Assembly (NCBI GenBank): GCA_025403435.1 | Contig: CM046345.1 | Span: 4,896,258-4,960,257 of the forward strand | DNA from: Artocarpus heterophyllus | Taxonomy: Eukaryota > Streptophyta > Magnoliopsida > Rosales > Moraceae | Direction of reading: 5' to 3' | DNA length: 64,000 bases | Part shown: positions 10,716 to 22,760 of the stretch, piece after piece | How the letters are laid out: every line of letters begins with the position of its first letter | Position numbering within the stretch: the first letter of the stretch is position 1 | Position numbers and translations under genes: made by a program | Notes under the pieces: generated by a model | What the model was told of the DNA's origin: nothing | The model's input: only the letters and a program-made list of their open reading frames with translations | Database searches by the model: none

Positions 10716-11347
10716 TATTGATGCTTACCGTTGTTTGGCGTCGGATCAACACCCACGTGCGGCTGCGCACGGTCTAACCTCTCCTTGGGCTCGCCTCTGG
10801 CCGGAAGTGTGCACCTGCAAGAGGAGGGGTGCTTCAAAGAATAGTGGGGTTAGTCAATAAACAAGGGCTCTCCGATGCTTAAGGCAGGTGTTACTCGGCA
10901 GAGGTCGGCAGTTAGTTAGGTGTGTAGAAGTCTCTCCCTCTAGAATGTCATAAATGCATCCTATTTATAGGCCACCACTTGGATCAGGTGTAAGACAGGT
11001 TTTACCCATCATCTCGGTGTCACATCAAGGTGTGTCAGGCAGTAGGTAACAAGTGTCGTGCCCATCGCCCAATGGATTAGACTCTATCAGACGGCAATGC
11101 ATCTGCCTGGTGTTGGCCTACAATGGTGAGTAGTAACCTATTTATGAGAACTGTGGCCCGACCTGAGCTACCGTACATCCCGAAGTGGCAGCCTTCTTGG
11201 GGCGCAGCTTTGGATGCCTGAGAAACACCTCGGGAAGAAGTATGAAGTATCGGGGGCTGACAGCAAGCTTCCTGTGGGTCTGTTGAGCTTAATAGCCGAC
11301 CACCAAAGTTAAGGTCCTCGGTGGCGGCGCCGAGCTTACCCTCAACA
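10716..11347 (-). repeat. 5' LTR of the Gypsy element
   Basis: 632 bp, same length as its partner at 60-691. A hand comparison finds about 31 differences (roughly 95% identity), nearly all transitions. On the plus strand it ends CTCAACA; the other end reads TATTGATGC where the partner has TGTTGATGC, so the terminal TG has decayed. A TATA-like CTATAAATAG lies on the minus strand at 10961-10970, suitable as the element's promoter. Confidence 0.93.
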
Positions 11348-11440
11348 GTAGCCAAATCGGTAAATGTACCTAAGAAACAAACCATTATATGTTTATTTCA
11401 CCAAGTGCACTTTTCATGAATATAAATATATATATATATA

Positions 11441-12087
11441 TGTTGATGCTTACCGAAGTGCGGAGATGGATCAACACCAAGTGCGGCTGCGCACGGTGAA
11501 CGGATGACTCTTCTTTGCTCGTCTCTGCCTACTCGGCGAACCTACAACAAGAGGAGGGACGCTTCGAAGATGAGAAGAAAACTGGTTAGGTAATAAACAA
11601 GGGCTCTCCGATGCTCAAGGCAGGTACTGTTTGGCAGAGAACGGGAGCTTGTTAGTTGGGAAGGGGCATGCTTGCTTGAGCTGCAATAAATGCGCTCTAT
11701 TTATCGGTTGCCAGTTGAACCGGGTGTTAAGTGGGTTTCATCCACGACCTGACTGTCACATCATGGCCTGTCAGAAGGCAGAGGGTAAGTGTCATGACCC
11801 CCATCGGTAGATTAGTCTCCATCCGACGGCGGGATGTCTACCATCTGTAGGCCATTGATGGCGAGTAGCTTCCTGCTTGCAAGTTATAGAAATTCTACCC
11901 AAGCTGGTGTCCGATCCGAGGAGGCATTCATTTATGCGCGCGGCTCGGAGGGCCTTGAAAAGCACTTCCGATAAACGGTCCAAGCTTAATAGGGTTGGTT
12001 ATATGCTCCCAGTAGCTCCTGCCGAGCAATTTTGCCAACCACCAGGAGTAAGGCTCCTTGGCAGTTGCGCCGAGCTCACCTCCAACA
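11441..12087 (-). mobile_element. Solo LTR of a related Gypsy family in intron 7 of PAP copy 1
   Basis: 647 bp from TGTTGATGCTTACCG to CTCCAACA. Start, end and several internal blocks (GGATCAACACC, GCGGCTGCGCACGG) resemble the LTRs at 60-691 and 10716-11347, but it is too divergent to be the same subfamily. It is embedded in an (AT)n tract, so the target duplication cannot be read with certainty. No internal region accompanies it. PAP exon 8 lies to its left and exon 7 to its right. Confidence 0.85.
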
Positions 12088-12476
12088 AAATATATATATA
12101 TATATATATATATATTTGTGTGTGTATGTGTAAATCCCTCTATGAATCCATTTTTCTTCTCAGAGTTTGGCCACAAGTCTTTGAGAAAACTTGTGTGTAT
12201 GAAACCAAGATCTCACTAGCCAGCCGTTCTTACAGGTGCACCTAAAAAAAAATTAGATATGTAAAAAAGAAACCACATACATTTCTAATAGATACTACTG
12301 TTTTAATTAGTCGTTTAATATAAATCTGTCGGTTGTAATTAAGCAAATAGTTGACAAAAAAAATTTATGATAATTAATGAGGTTAAATTTTTATTACGTC
12401 ACTAATCAATTATTGTTAAAACATACATTTATTGAAAAAGTAACCTTTAGAACGTAACCATCGAAAACAAGTCCCA

Positions 12477-12477
<1 letters not shown>

Positions 12478-12507
<30 letters not shown>

Positions 12508-12547
12508 AAAAATACCATTTATATGGACGTCCAAACGCTTCAAGTTT

Positions 12548-12620
<73 letters not shown>
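12478..12620. repeat. Compound (AT)n/(GT)n/(GA)n microsatellites
   Basis: An (AT)n(GT)n run at about 12478-12507, then (GT)n from about 12549 passing into (GA)n to about 12620. They lie between exons 7 and 6 of PAP copy 1. Open frames across them are low-complexity artefacts. Confidence 0.9.
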
Positions 12621-12623
<3 letters not shown>

Positions 12624-13292
12624 ATTATTGATATCATAGCACACATGGTCGAGAGATCATATGTCAAAGTTCCAGCTGGAGATCTCACTTGAGTTTCTCC
12701 CTTGAGACCCCATTCAACTAATGGAATAGCCTCGTCTATGTTATAGCCACTTGGCCACGTCCATGAATGTGTGTGTGTATATATGTATAAGTAATTCACG
12801 TACTATTTTCCGTCTGCATATGAGCACAAATTTGAAATTATGTACCTTTATCGGTGCTGAGCAAATATATGGTTTTTCTAGTTTTTTGTCCTTTGCTCCT
12901 TCAGGTGGGCAAGTTGATGGGCTCCACATAAGCCATATAATAAAGTATTGTTGTTTTGACACAGATTCAAACAAATAATTGATTAGAGATATTTCCATTT
13001 GTAGCATGTGTTTTGAGATTATTAAAAAAAAAAATCATATATCATATTTTAGACAATACCAAACCCATGCCTTATATTTTAATTTCATTACTCAATTCTT
13101 ACATTTTTTCGATGAAAAGTTGATTTTTATTATAAACGTATTTAAATATATTTTATTTTCTTAAATTTTTATATGTTTAATTTGTTATTTTAAATTTTTT
13201 GGAAGGTATTATGTCTTTTTTTAGGTTCAAAATTAACCATTGACTAAGTAAAGGTAAGAATTTCTGAGCATTAGTTCAAAATTTGAAAGTAT

Positions 13293-15218
13293 TGTTAGAC
13301 ATGTATGCCTTGAGGAGTAAAATGTAATATGTTTTAGAGACATTTTTTTCAATAAAAAAAATTATTTAATATTAATATACCAAATCTTGTCCTCTTTACG
13401 TTCATATTTGTTAAATGTATAATAAGCAAATAAAAGTCTGAGACTGTTAGTCTAAACCTTTAGAATCAGGCATATGATAGACACATTATACGGAAGATGT
13501 GATTCTAAAAGTGATAGTCTAAATTATAAGATCCGCGATCGAGGGAATAAAGTTGGGCACTTTATTCATGCAAAGATTGTTATGTTATCTATATCCCTAA
13601 TGGGAGATGGTTTGTCTTGACCATCGAAATCGAACTTTGTGAATACAAACATTAGCACGTTGTCATAGGTGACGATGTGTTGGATCAGGACATGAAATGA
13701 ATTGATTTGGTTTAATAATTCTGTCTCGACAAATCGATTCACTTTAGACAATCATATGTATTGTATATTAATCCTAAGATGAATAGTATACCCGTTGTCT
13801 TGACTTATGTCTTTTGATGTACCTAAGGGTGACATCCACATTTTATATTGGTACGCATGTTGGTACGTTGGAGGCATGACTCTTGATGTACACCTGTTAT
13901 TCATAGAAATGGAATCCATAACTCCTCTTTAGAAGTAAATGATATCTTCTTACATGCGTTATCCTATAATTGGAAAATTAGAGCGCTCAACCATTTAGAT
14001 ACATAGGTGTAACTGAATGGTATACATTCTTTGGATAGTAAGTTTTTCGATGGTGAAATAATAGAACATAAGATAAAAATAATTGAGAAAGTAAGATAGA
14101 ATTTATCCTTAAGCTGATTATGGATAATCCTATGGGGGTATGACACATTATCATATGTCATGGAGACTTAGCTATACAAGCTTCTTAGTTCTATATAGTT
14201 CGAGAGTGCAGCTCTAAGCTTTTAGTGGAGTAGCATTAGAGTTGATAATTATGACATGTATATCTGGATATTGGGTTTCATAATTATCGAGAGCTTGAAC
14301 TATATAGGTCCATCATGTCCCATTTGCTAGCTCATAAAAAGTCTTGTAACTATACGGCATGCTTTTCTAATAAATTAGTTACTTATGTCAAATTATCATA
14401 TTGGTTGAAATTCAGTAGGATCAGATAATTCATATTTGTTTATCGGTTAAATTAATTTTGAATAAATTAATTAAAGATAAACTTGTTGAATTGTCAAGAA
14501 TATTTATTTTCCTAGAGATTATCTAGATATGACTGTTTTAATCAGCTAACTTCTCTATTGGGTTATTTGAATTAAAACTAAGGCTCTATCCTAGGAATCT
14601 CGGGTGGGAAATAAAGATTCGCAGGGATCAAAATCGTAAGTTCGACAGGCCGGTCTTCAGGTTCTCGACTTGCCAATGGAGTAAGTTCGATAGGCCGATC
14701 TGCCAGTTTGGCTTGCCGACCGAATGATTTCTAATCACACATTTTTAGACGCGATTCCTTATCTGATATTGATTCTGATTCGAATTTTCAAGGCCTTATC
14801 TGATAAGGATTGACCCCTGGGCCCAACCCTATAAAATAGGAGTGAGACTCATTGTTATTTAGATCAATTGAGAGATTTTGTTGGTGAGACTCTAAAACTC
14901 CCTGAGAGCTCTTGTTTACAAATCACGAACACTAGCTTTGGGTTTTCTCAATTGGTTGGAAGAAGAGTCGTCTGGTGGAAGAGCTATACGAGTGTACCAA
15001 CACACACTCTGGTCGTTGATAGAGAATAGAAAAGAAAGCCAATTAGTTGAGGTCTTTTTGAAACGTTCTTCTTTTCACGGATTGCGGAAGCTTTTCGGCA
15101 TATATAAGGTTAGTAAGATGTAGTTAAATTATGCATATAGCGTATCAAACTTGTGTTTTAGAAAATACTCTGGTATAAAAAAATTTTAAAATTCTACTAC
15201 GTACTATTTTTTTCAACA
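13293..15218 (+). mobile_element. 1.9-kb solo LTR in the exon 3 to exon 2 intron of PAP copy 1
   Basis: 1926 bp from TGTTAGACATGTATGCC to TTTTCAACA, flanked by the same 5-bp sequence AGTAT at 13288-13292 and 15219-15223, a perfect target duplication. A promoter-like CCTATAAAATAGG is near 14830 on the plus strand, which sets the likely orientation. There is no internal coding region and no partner in the window, so this is a solo LTR left by recombination. Its family cannot be told from the LTR alone. Confidence 0.82.
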
Positions 15219-16533
15219 AGTATAAATTTGATACAATCTAAATATGTGTTTATAATTACTGGAATGACTTGCATGCATCGGGCTAAATATTAACTGACAT
15301 AGCATATGATATTATTGGAGGTTGGAGGAATATCATAGAGAATGGAAAGACAAATATACTAAATGAGGGTTAGGATACAAATTAATCCGAAAAAATGGGA
15401 AAAGAAAAAAAAATATCTATATATATATATATGTATGAATGTATATAAGCTTTTAGGCATTACTCGAATTTTACAGGTGAGAAAACACCAACCCAATCGT
15501 CGATGGCGTATGCAGGGTGTTTAAGCGTCACGGTTACCCATTTGGCACCATTTTCATCCTGTAATCACTCAAAACAAAAAATAACAAATTGAGAAATACT
15601 AAATATGTCATATTTATAAGGACGACGATTATATATATAATTCTGGTCTTTTAGCTACTCAGAAATTGTAATTAAAACTAATAAATGTGTGTGTGTATAT
15701 ATATAATCATATATCGCATCAAGGTTGTAATGTTCACCGCATTTATTGAGCGAGAAACCCTTCAATATATATCTCACATGCATATAGAATATGTAATTGA
15801 TTATTACATAACAAGAAAAGCTCTGCAGTATATTATTATTATTGTTATTGTTATTATTATTATTATTATTATTATTTTAGCTAACGAGCTAGGAAAAATC
15901 GACCATCTCCTTTGGCCAAAAATGTTAACAAATTCTCTCTCTCTCTCTATATATATATGCGTATAAGTAGCATATATACATCTTTTAATTAAGCAAAATT
16001 TTATATTTACGTGTAGATATACAACTACATATATGTATATCAAGAAATATATATATATATATAAACATATATCACGTATGTACATTTTGAGATTGAAGAA
16101 GAGGGAGAGGGTGAATAAAGGCGGAATCATGGAAAGCAAGCTGGGTATTGAGGATGTTAATCTGGGAAAGTGGCTGATCATCGTCGTAGGGATGATTGCT
16201 GTGTCTGCGGGCCCCAGCTGCGGATGATATGAATCTCATCATGATCATCATCCCAACTAGCAGAATCAACACGTTGTACAGCAGAACCCCACGCGATGAT
16301 AATACCCTACCTTCCATATGATTATAGTCACTCGATCCAGTCAAGAGAAATATCAAACAAAATTTTTGACACAAAAAATAACAAATCACGAAAAAAAATG
16401 GAAAAAAGAACAAATCGGTCGCTAGATATGTAGCTAGAGAGAGAGGGCGATCGTGATCAGCTCATTGGTTTGAGTGTTGAATACTCCAAAGCCTCTACGA
16501 GCTGTGTGTGTTTTTCCTGCGCGATATTGGTGG

Positions 16534-16543
16534 CTATTTATAG
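16534..16543 (-). promoter_or_regulatory. TATA box of PAP copy 1
   Basis: CTATAAATAG on the minus strand, about 220 bp upstream of the ATG at 16317. The same kind of box precedes PAP copies 2 and 3. Confidence 0.6.
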
Positions 16544-16619
16544 CGAGGTGAGATCATCGTGTCACATGGCCACAGCTAGATATGGACGACAGTGGCCGTC
16601 ATCTCCTTGAATTTTTTTT

Positions 16620-19149
16620 TTTTGTTCAATATTGTATATAAACTTTTATAAAAATTATATTTTACCCGTTTTAAAATTATACTCTACCTCTACTCTACCT
16701 TCTGTCCTTGAATTATCTTCCACCATCTCAAAAGTTCGATATCTCTCTTCATTTAATTTTTTTGACAATATTAGTATATGTTTCACCACTCCTGACTAAT
16801 TTTTGTGACTCCACTCTTTATCATGTGGATGTAAACTGTAACATAAGTTGGAGTCCAGTATCGTTTTAATACAAGTAATATTAAGAACACCAACTCTATC
16901 TAAACTCTTGTGCCACTTTAAGATGTCATAATCAATTCGTTGGTAGATGCAATTTATTGTCAAACACCTACCAAAAAACATGACAAATCATACATAAACT
17001 GACACAAGTTCACATTAGAGATAATGCCCTAGTATTTTTCTTTTAATCTATTGGGACATTGGGCCAAGTTTTTAAAAAGTCAAGTTTGTCCTTCGTATCT
17101 CCATTTAGCATACTGATCTTTTTAAAAATAAAACCCAAATCTTAAAAGTCGTGGATATATGGTTTGAAACTTCCCAGTGAAGAGTAAAAAATACATGCAC
17201 ATGACACAGTTCACTGAATAATATTTAAACCAGTAAGAAATTAAGTGATAGAGGTTTAATAATTTTGCATTGATTTGGACATTTGCATGATTATGTATCC
17301 TTCCATATAATATATTCTATGAGTTTTGATAAGGACGCTTAGCTAGCTTGCTTCTGCGTCCGATTGATTCATCAATTAATTGATCATACTCGCGCATGAT
17401 CTAAGGGTTGAGAATCGCTGCACATGCCACGACCTTTTGATATATAATACTGCTCTTTAAGTGTCCCGATCACTAAGAAAAGAGCAATACTAACATCGGG
17501 TTATACAACATTTTTCCTCCGAAACTCGTAGGAATCATATATGAAAGAGTTAATTATATTGACAATTTTTATGTTTTGTTGAAATAACAGAGACAACTCA
17601 TTAATTAAAAAGAATTATGTCTACACTTGTTGAACTTGACATAACTTTAAATATAAATTGATAAAAATTGCCCCAATTAATTTGGACCCTTAATCTAAAT
17701 AGACTAAATCTTAGACTTTGAGCTCATAAAAATTTCTTTAATAGAGTGAAAATTATGATTATAAGTGTACAAAAATTAATAAAATCATTTTCTATGCTAA
17801 ATAAGCTAGAAGTATCATTCTCTAACAATATGTGTTGCCAAAAACTAGTGGCATCTTGAACATTTTAGGAAAATTAATGGTCAAATTTTAGTCAACTTTT
17901 AAGGTCAACTAATAGCAGGATTATTTTTCCAGCACCCCTATTTAACCTCATTGAGTTAAAACCCTACTATTCATAAAACAGTAAGTCTCAGTCTAAAAAG
18001 TACACTATAAACTAGATTAGGTCTCGCTGCTATTTTAATCCGATGAGGATGAAAAGAATTTTTGTTATCTTTATGGTTCTTTTGAAAAATATCAAAAGGT
18101 GTTGACGTAAATAGTTTTGATCAAAAGAATGTTTTGTTATTTTAGTAAAATACATGAGGTGCCAGCGTAATTGACCCTATAATGAAAAGTTACATATAAC
18201 ACAAAGTTATCATATTGTTTAATTGACACACACGATCAGTTTAATAGAGACAAAATATATTTATGCAATATCACACATGGATCAAATTTTATGCACCAAT
18301 TTATGTGATATGCATTATTACACTCTAAAAAAGTCTGTTATTTATGCACCAATGCAAAATATATATTTTCTTCTCTATTGTAAGAAAACTCTTAAGACTA
18401 ATATTCTGCATTGGACAGAACTATGTTTGTAAAAATTTCAGTTACTGTATATCTATGATGTGATTATCTCCAAAATATTCTAGAAGTCAATATCTATTTT
18501 TAATGTCAGGCACTGAAAATTATCAAAAAAATCAAAGTTCATGAAGTAAAATTTGTTAAAATTAAATCTTCAAAAACCACAATGACACTATGCTAATAAT
18601 CTAGTGACTAATGATACAAATAACGTACCCAAAAGAAAATCGAAGACCAAATTATCACATTCTTAAATAATTCAAAGGTTAGCAACACCAAAAACCCAAT
18701 AGAATGGTACAAAGTCGCCCAAGAGTTGTTTTTGTACTAATAACCTTCAACTTTAATAAAATAAAACCAACCTTCTATGTATTAGTCTTGTAGCTTTATC
18801 TTTTATTTTATGGTTAGTTCTAGCTTAGTCTTTCAAGATTTAAGGTAAATCCTTGGTCTTTACAATTTTATCCCTACCAATGATTATGTTCCGATAAACG
18901 CATACCTAAACAAGGGCAGGTCGATTATCCCAACAATTTTACTCATGCATTTTTTTAATTGCAATCCTGCTCAAAATTATTACTTCATGATAACTCACAT
19001 TCAGATAAACGCATAAAACCACAATAATTGAATTATTAGTTAAATTTTCTAGAGGGAGAGCTTAGAGGCGGTGCCATGCACGTTAATTTAAATGCTTGGT
19101 GTATGGTTGAACATTTTTATTTAATTTAAAATCACTGTTGTTACCAATA

Positions 19150-19180
<31 letters not shown>

Positions 19181-19600
19181 TTCATCATCGTCCTTTCGGC
19201 ATGCCATTTTTTAATAGTATATGACAGCTGTAAATAATAAAAAGTGACACGAAATAATCTTCAAAAGAAAAAAAAATATGGTTTGATGGTCATTTACAAT
19301 TTTCAACATGCCATTATTTTCACAATGGTGATCTGATTAGGGGAAGATATATCTTTATGATATTTCTTGACTAAATATTGTAAAATAATGCACACACATA
19401 CTATTATAAAAATGTTTGTGAATCTTTTGGCTTTTCTTAATTAAGTTAATCCATGTGGACACGAGCCCCGGACCTGATTGCTCCAAGCCATTAAATAAGA
19501 GTGGATCGATGCGCGCCACTGTTGAAAAGAATTTTAAATTTTCTAGGCAGAAGCCTCAAAACAAACATTAGGTTAATAAAATCAAAATACCCTCAAATAA
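16620..19600. other. AT-rich intergenic DNA without recognisable genes
   Basis: About 3 kb with only short, low-complexity open frames on either strand. It contains an (AAT)n run near 19148-19180. I recognise no protein domain, tRNA or element boundary here. Confidence 0.6.
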
Positions 19601-19606
19601 GTTTAA

Positions 19607-20105
19607 GGTTTGTTTGGCATTGTTAAAAGAAGTTGCTTTTAGTTGCTGTATAACTACCTTCCTTTTGTGAAGCAAATTAGGTTGTTTAGTAAACCTTGCT
19701 TTAGTAAAATTGATTCTAAAAATTGCTACCTAACAGTAAAATTGAGAAGCAAGTCAAGAATTGCTTTTCGTGGTGACTTCTACTGTCGTAATTTAAAAAT
19801 AATAATAATAATAATAATAATAATATATCTCTTAATCTACCCATTTTTCACAATATATTAAAAATATTTATACTATTTCTATAAAAGTTACAAATTTTGA
19901 AGATATAAAATTCTAAAATTCTTTTAAATATTTCCAATAAATTTTGAATGCCTTAAAAATAACATATAAATATGTTTAATAAAATATGGTTATTTTCATC
20001 CTTATACATCTTCACAATAATTTTATATATAGTTTACGATCACCTGCAGTTTTGCTTCTTACATTCACAACAACTTTGAAAAAAACTTATCAAACGCCCC
20101 TTATT
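19607..20105. mobile_element. hAT-like MITE candidate
   Basis: The left end reads AGGTTTGTTTGGCATTGTT and the right end is the inverted counterpart CTTATCAAACGCCCCTTAT, an imperfect terminal inverted repeat of the GTTTGGCA type often seen in plant hAT MITEs. The interior is AT-rich with an (ATA)n tract. I could not establish an 8-bp target duplication. Confidence 0.4.
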
Positions 20106-20117
20106 TGCTTTTGGTTC

Positions 20118-20253
20118 ACAACACAACAAGAACAACAAAACATGTCTCTTTTTTTTTATATAGTTTTTTCCGTCTTCTCGTTTCTCAACACAACAAGAGC
20201 AACAAAACATGTCCTTTTTTTTAGTAGTTTTTTCCCCTCTTCTCGTTTCTTTC
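20118..20253. repeat. ~67-bp tandem duplication in a pyrimidine-rich tract
   Basis: CACAACAAGAACAACAAAAC followed by a T-rich run and CTTCTCGTTTCT appears twice in a row. A CT-rich tail continues to about 20330. No coding signal. Confidence 0.6.
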
Positions 20254-20573
20254 TATCTTCGTCTCTCTTTAGCCCCTCTCTCCTTCATAGCCCTCGATTG
20301 AGCTCCATCTCCCTCTTCCTCGTGAGAGCTTACATGTTTGGCTAAGTTAAAAAGCGTGAAATTGACATCATCAAATGCATAGTATTATCCCTCTCACCTA
20401 GAAGTGCTCGGAATCTAGAGGTCGATCGAACCACGTGCAAAAAAAGTTAGTCAAAATAATATATGTGGAAGAAAGCATTATGTTGATAAGACAGAAGGAT
20501 TTGAACATGATATATGGAGAATATATTGTAGAATTGTTCATTAAAACGTGAAAATAAAATAATGCACAACTTT

Positions 20574-20669
20574 GTGCAAGTAGTGAAATAGAAATATACA
20601 ACTACGGTGCAAGTAGTGAAATAGAAATATACAACTACGGTGCAAGTAGTGAAATAGAAATATACAACT
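20574..20669. repeat. 33-bp minisatellite, three units
   Basis: Units start at 20574, 20607 and 20640 with GTGCAAGTAGTGAAATAG; the third is cut near its end. The units look identical, indicating recent expansion. The open frame across them only repeats the motif VVYFYFTTCT. Confidence 0.92.
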
Positions 20670-20915
20670 AATTGGTGCTGTATATGATTAAAAAATGATC
20701 TGCGCATAGGTACAGTTCAAATTGATATAAAGCTCTTAGCAACTGTAGCTTTTACATGTTATAGTACTTGAATTCATTGTTCCAGTTGAAACCTGTTTAC
20801 TAAATGCCATACACGTTATGCCAATCTAACAAAAGTAAAAGTAGTTAATCGACCTATGACCTCTCTAAAAGTAATTGGCAAAGTGATCACAGATGCATAC
20901 ATGTTTATACTAATT

Positions 20916-20966
20916 GTTGATGCCTCGCTGTTGATCAACACCACGTGCACTATGGTCGATGATGAG
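20916..20966. repeat. Short Gypsy-LTR-like fragment
   Basis: TTGTTGATGC followed by GATCAACACCACGTGC resembles the first 50 bp of the LTRs at 60 and 11441 with an internal deletion. It abuts the AT-rich repeat that begins near 20970. Confidence 0.4.
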
Positions 20967-20969
20967 ACT

Positions 20970-22760
20970 CTAAAAATGTATATTTTTTAATTGTTAAATC
21001 ATTTATTTATACTTTTATTTCTCATTAAATCCTCTAATTAATAGCATTTTTATGTTAATAAGTATTTTTGTGTCTTAGTGTGAAAATATGTTTAAAAATG
21101 TATTTTTAATGTGTTTTTATGTTTAATAATATTTTTAATAATTTTTAGAGTAATTTCGGTGTGTTAAATATGTGTTTAATCTATAAATAATTAAAACCAT
21201 AAAAATAATAAGCGGTTATTTTATTTTGAGTCTTAATGTGTTTGATAATGTGTTTTAAGTTTGTAAATATGTTCTATTATATTTTTAGTAATTTCTGAAA
21301 ATATTTTCAAGTCTTAAAAATTATATCTGTGTCAAACCGAAAGAGACTGAAAATTTTAAAAATTTGTAATTAATTTTGTGTGTTTTAATGTAAAATAAGT
21401 ATTTTTAGTATTATTGTAAATATTTTGTGTATAAAATAATTAATTTTAATTTGTTTCTTTTATTTTAGATTTAAAATCTGGACAAAAATAGAGCAAGACG
21501 ACATTAAAACGGACAAAATAAGACATTAGTTGAACCAAAAATATTAAAAATTTGAATTTAAAAATTACTTGGACAGATGGCAATTCAATACCCGTTGGAT
21601 GAGCTATCAATCGAATCTGGACCGTTGGATCTCTGCTTGCGTCAGCTCATCACAAGCCATGCATTAGCACGTAGTTGGGCGTCAACACTGACGCGTCAGC
21701 AGGCCCCACGTGCATCCAGAGTGCTGTCCAATCTGGTGTGGCTAACTCACGTGCTCTGGCTTTCATAACCGTGGCATTTGCGCACCAAGACTAATCTGAC
21801 AGTCTGCCTTTGTGGACCCATGCGGCCTCACTAGACCCATTTCTTTTCTTCTTTTTCAGCCATCCATTCTCACAATTAACGGTTCAGATCTAGTCATTCT
21901 TATGCCACCAGCTGCCGTGCTACAGGGAATGACAAACTCATATTCGCACGTGTTGAAGGCACAAATGCGTAGAACAATTGGAGATAAACGAATCTTTTGA
22001 TTCATGTTTATCAAAATTAAATAGTAAAAAAAATTAAAATAATTATGAATAATATGTATTTTAGCCTATAAATACCGAGGCTCCTTGCCTCGGTAGATCA
22101 TCCCACGGGCCTTTGCCCTTCCCTCCTCCTTCTTTCAGTAGCTTTTTACTGTCGAGCCTCCTGCTCAGTAATATCTCCTTAGTTAAAAACAATAAAATAA
22201 TACTTAAAATAGTATAAAGAGTCTAGTGAGAAAGAAAGATGATCTTATATGTATAGTAATCTGGTATAGATTTTAACTCTATATCTGCTTTGTAATGTTT
22301 ATATTTTTATGGAATAAATTATATTTTTCAAGTCTTTTATAATTATTGTTAATGTTGTTATGCTGTCCAATTCTTACATAAATTCAGTCATGCTTTCTTT
22401 ATGTAATTTAATTGTATTGCATAATTAATATAATAATATTGAAGTCATGCTTGTTTATTAAGTTGCGTTTCTACTGCATTATAGACATAGACTGGCACAA
22501 TAAATACTTAGTAATTCTTGATTTGTTGTCGACAAAGGATGACATAGTATATTCTTAAACCAATTAATAAGACGAGGTGCAGCCAGAATAAACGCAATAA
22601 TTTATTCCATAAAAATATTTTAATTTTGATTTGTTATTACCTTTTCTATCTTAAAATTATGTTAATTATAATTGTAGTGACAACGATTATAATTTTCATA
22701 ATTAGTGCACCTAATCATTAGTAAGAGATGATTATTCTGCTACTTTTGTAGGAAGACCCT
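20970..22760 (+). mobile_element. AT-rich LTR-like repeat, plus-oriented copy
   Basis: Long stretches here match, in reverse complement, the region 46390-47960. Shared blocks include TTTTTAATGTG(T/C)TTTTATG, a GC-richer middle with ACACGTG-type words, CAATAAAATAATA, and a tail with TTAATTATAATTGTAGTGACAA. A TATA box with TATAAATA lies at 22067-22074, followed by CT-rich sequence, as in an LTR promoter. The right end may reach the CTCTCTGTGGATAC motif near 23070. No protein is encoded. I infer a solo or non-autonomous LTR element but cannot name the family. Confidence 0.6.

Larger units (their letters stand above)
60..11347 (-). mobile_element. Ty3/Gypsy LTR retrotransposon, Tat-like lineage, full length but decayed
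   Basis: The element is read on the minus strand: 5' LTR 10716-11347, gag, protease, reverse transcriptase, RNase H, integrase, a 4.3-kb region carrying an antisense gene, then the 3' LTR 60-691. RT before RNase H before integrase is the Gypsy order. The 5-bp flanks are GTGGC (55-59) and GTAGC (11348-11352), a target duplication with one mismatch. Several coding frames are closed by stops, mostly C-to-T type (for example CAA to TAA just after the YVDD motif), so it is no longer autonomous. The antisense ORF with a Transposase_28-like domain is typical of the Tat group (Retand/Grande-like); that lineage call rests on family knowledge. The insertion lies in exon 8 of PAP copy 1. Confidence 0.95.
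1..16317 (-). pseudogene. Purple acid phosphatase copy 1, pseudogene broken by transposons (5' two thirds visible)
   Basis: Homology to the intact copies identifies these minus-strand exons: exon 1 16084-16317 (start Met, hydrophobic signal segment, then QPLSQINILNT); exon 2 15464-15558 (DDWVGVFSP); exon 3 12846-12921 (KPYICSAPIK); exon 6 about 12638-12764 (SGYNIDEAIPLVEWGLKG); exon 7 12160-12241; exon 8 split into 11353-11369 and 1-59 by a Gypsy element. Exons 9-12 lie left of the window. Exons 4 and 5 are missing: only about 75 bp separates exons 6 and 3. Exon 7 has two consecutive in-frame stops (TAG TGA where relatives encode WR) and has lost its GT donor. The exon 6 donor is AT rather than GT, and its start is damaged. 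Exons 1-2 still read open and the TATA box is intact, so a truncated transcript is possible. Pseudogene status is certain. Confidence 0.93.

Noticed and set aside
12416..12799. Open frame of 127 codons with His-Thr and Leu-Ser runs
   Set aside because: It is mostly translated (GT)n/(GA)n microsatellite; only its part matching PAP exon 6 is meaningful and is included in the pseudogene.
12638..12846. Search for PAP exons 4 and 5 in copy 1
   Set aside because: Only about 75 bp of microsatellite-like DNA lies between exons 6 and 3; the exons are absent, not merely diverged.
15830..16080. Open frames rich in Ile and Tyr near 15.8-16.1 kb
   Set aside because: They come from (ATT)n and (AT)n runs in the intron between exons 2 and 1 of PAP copy 1.
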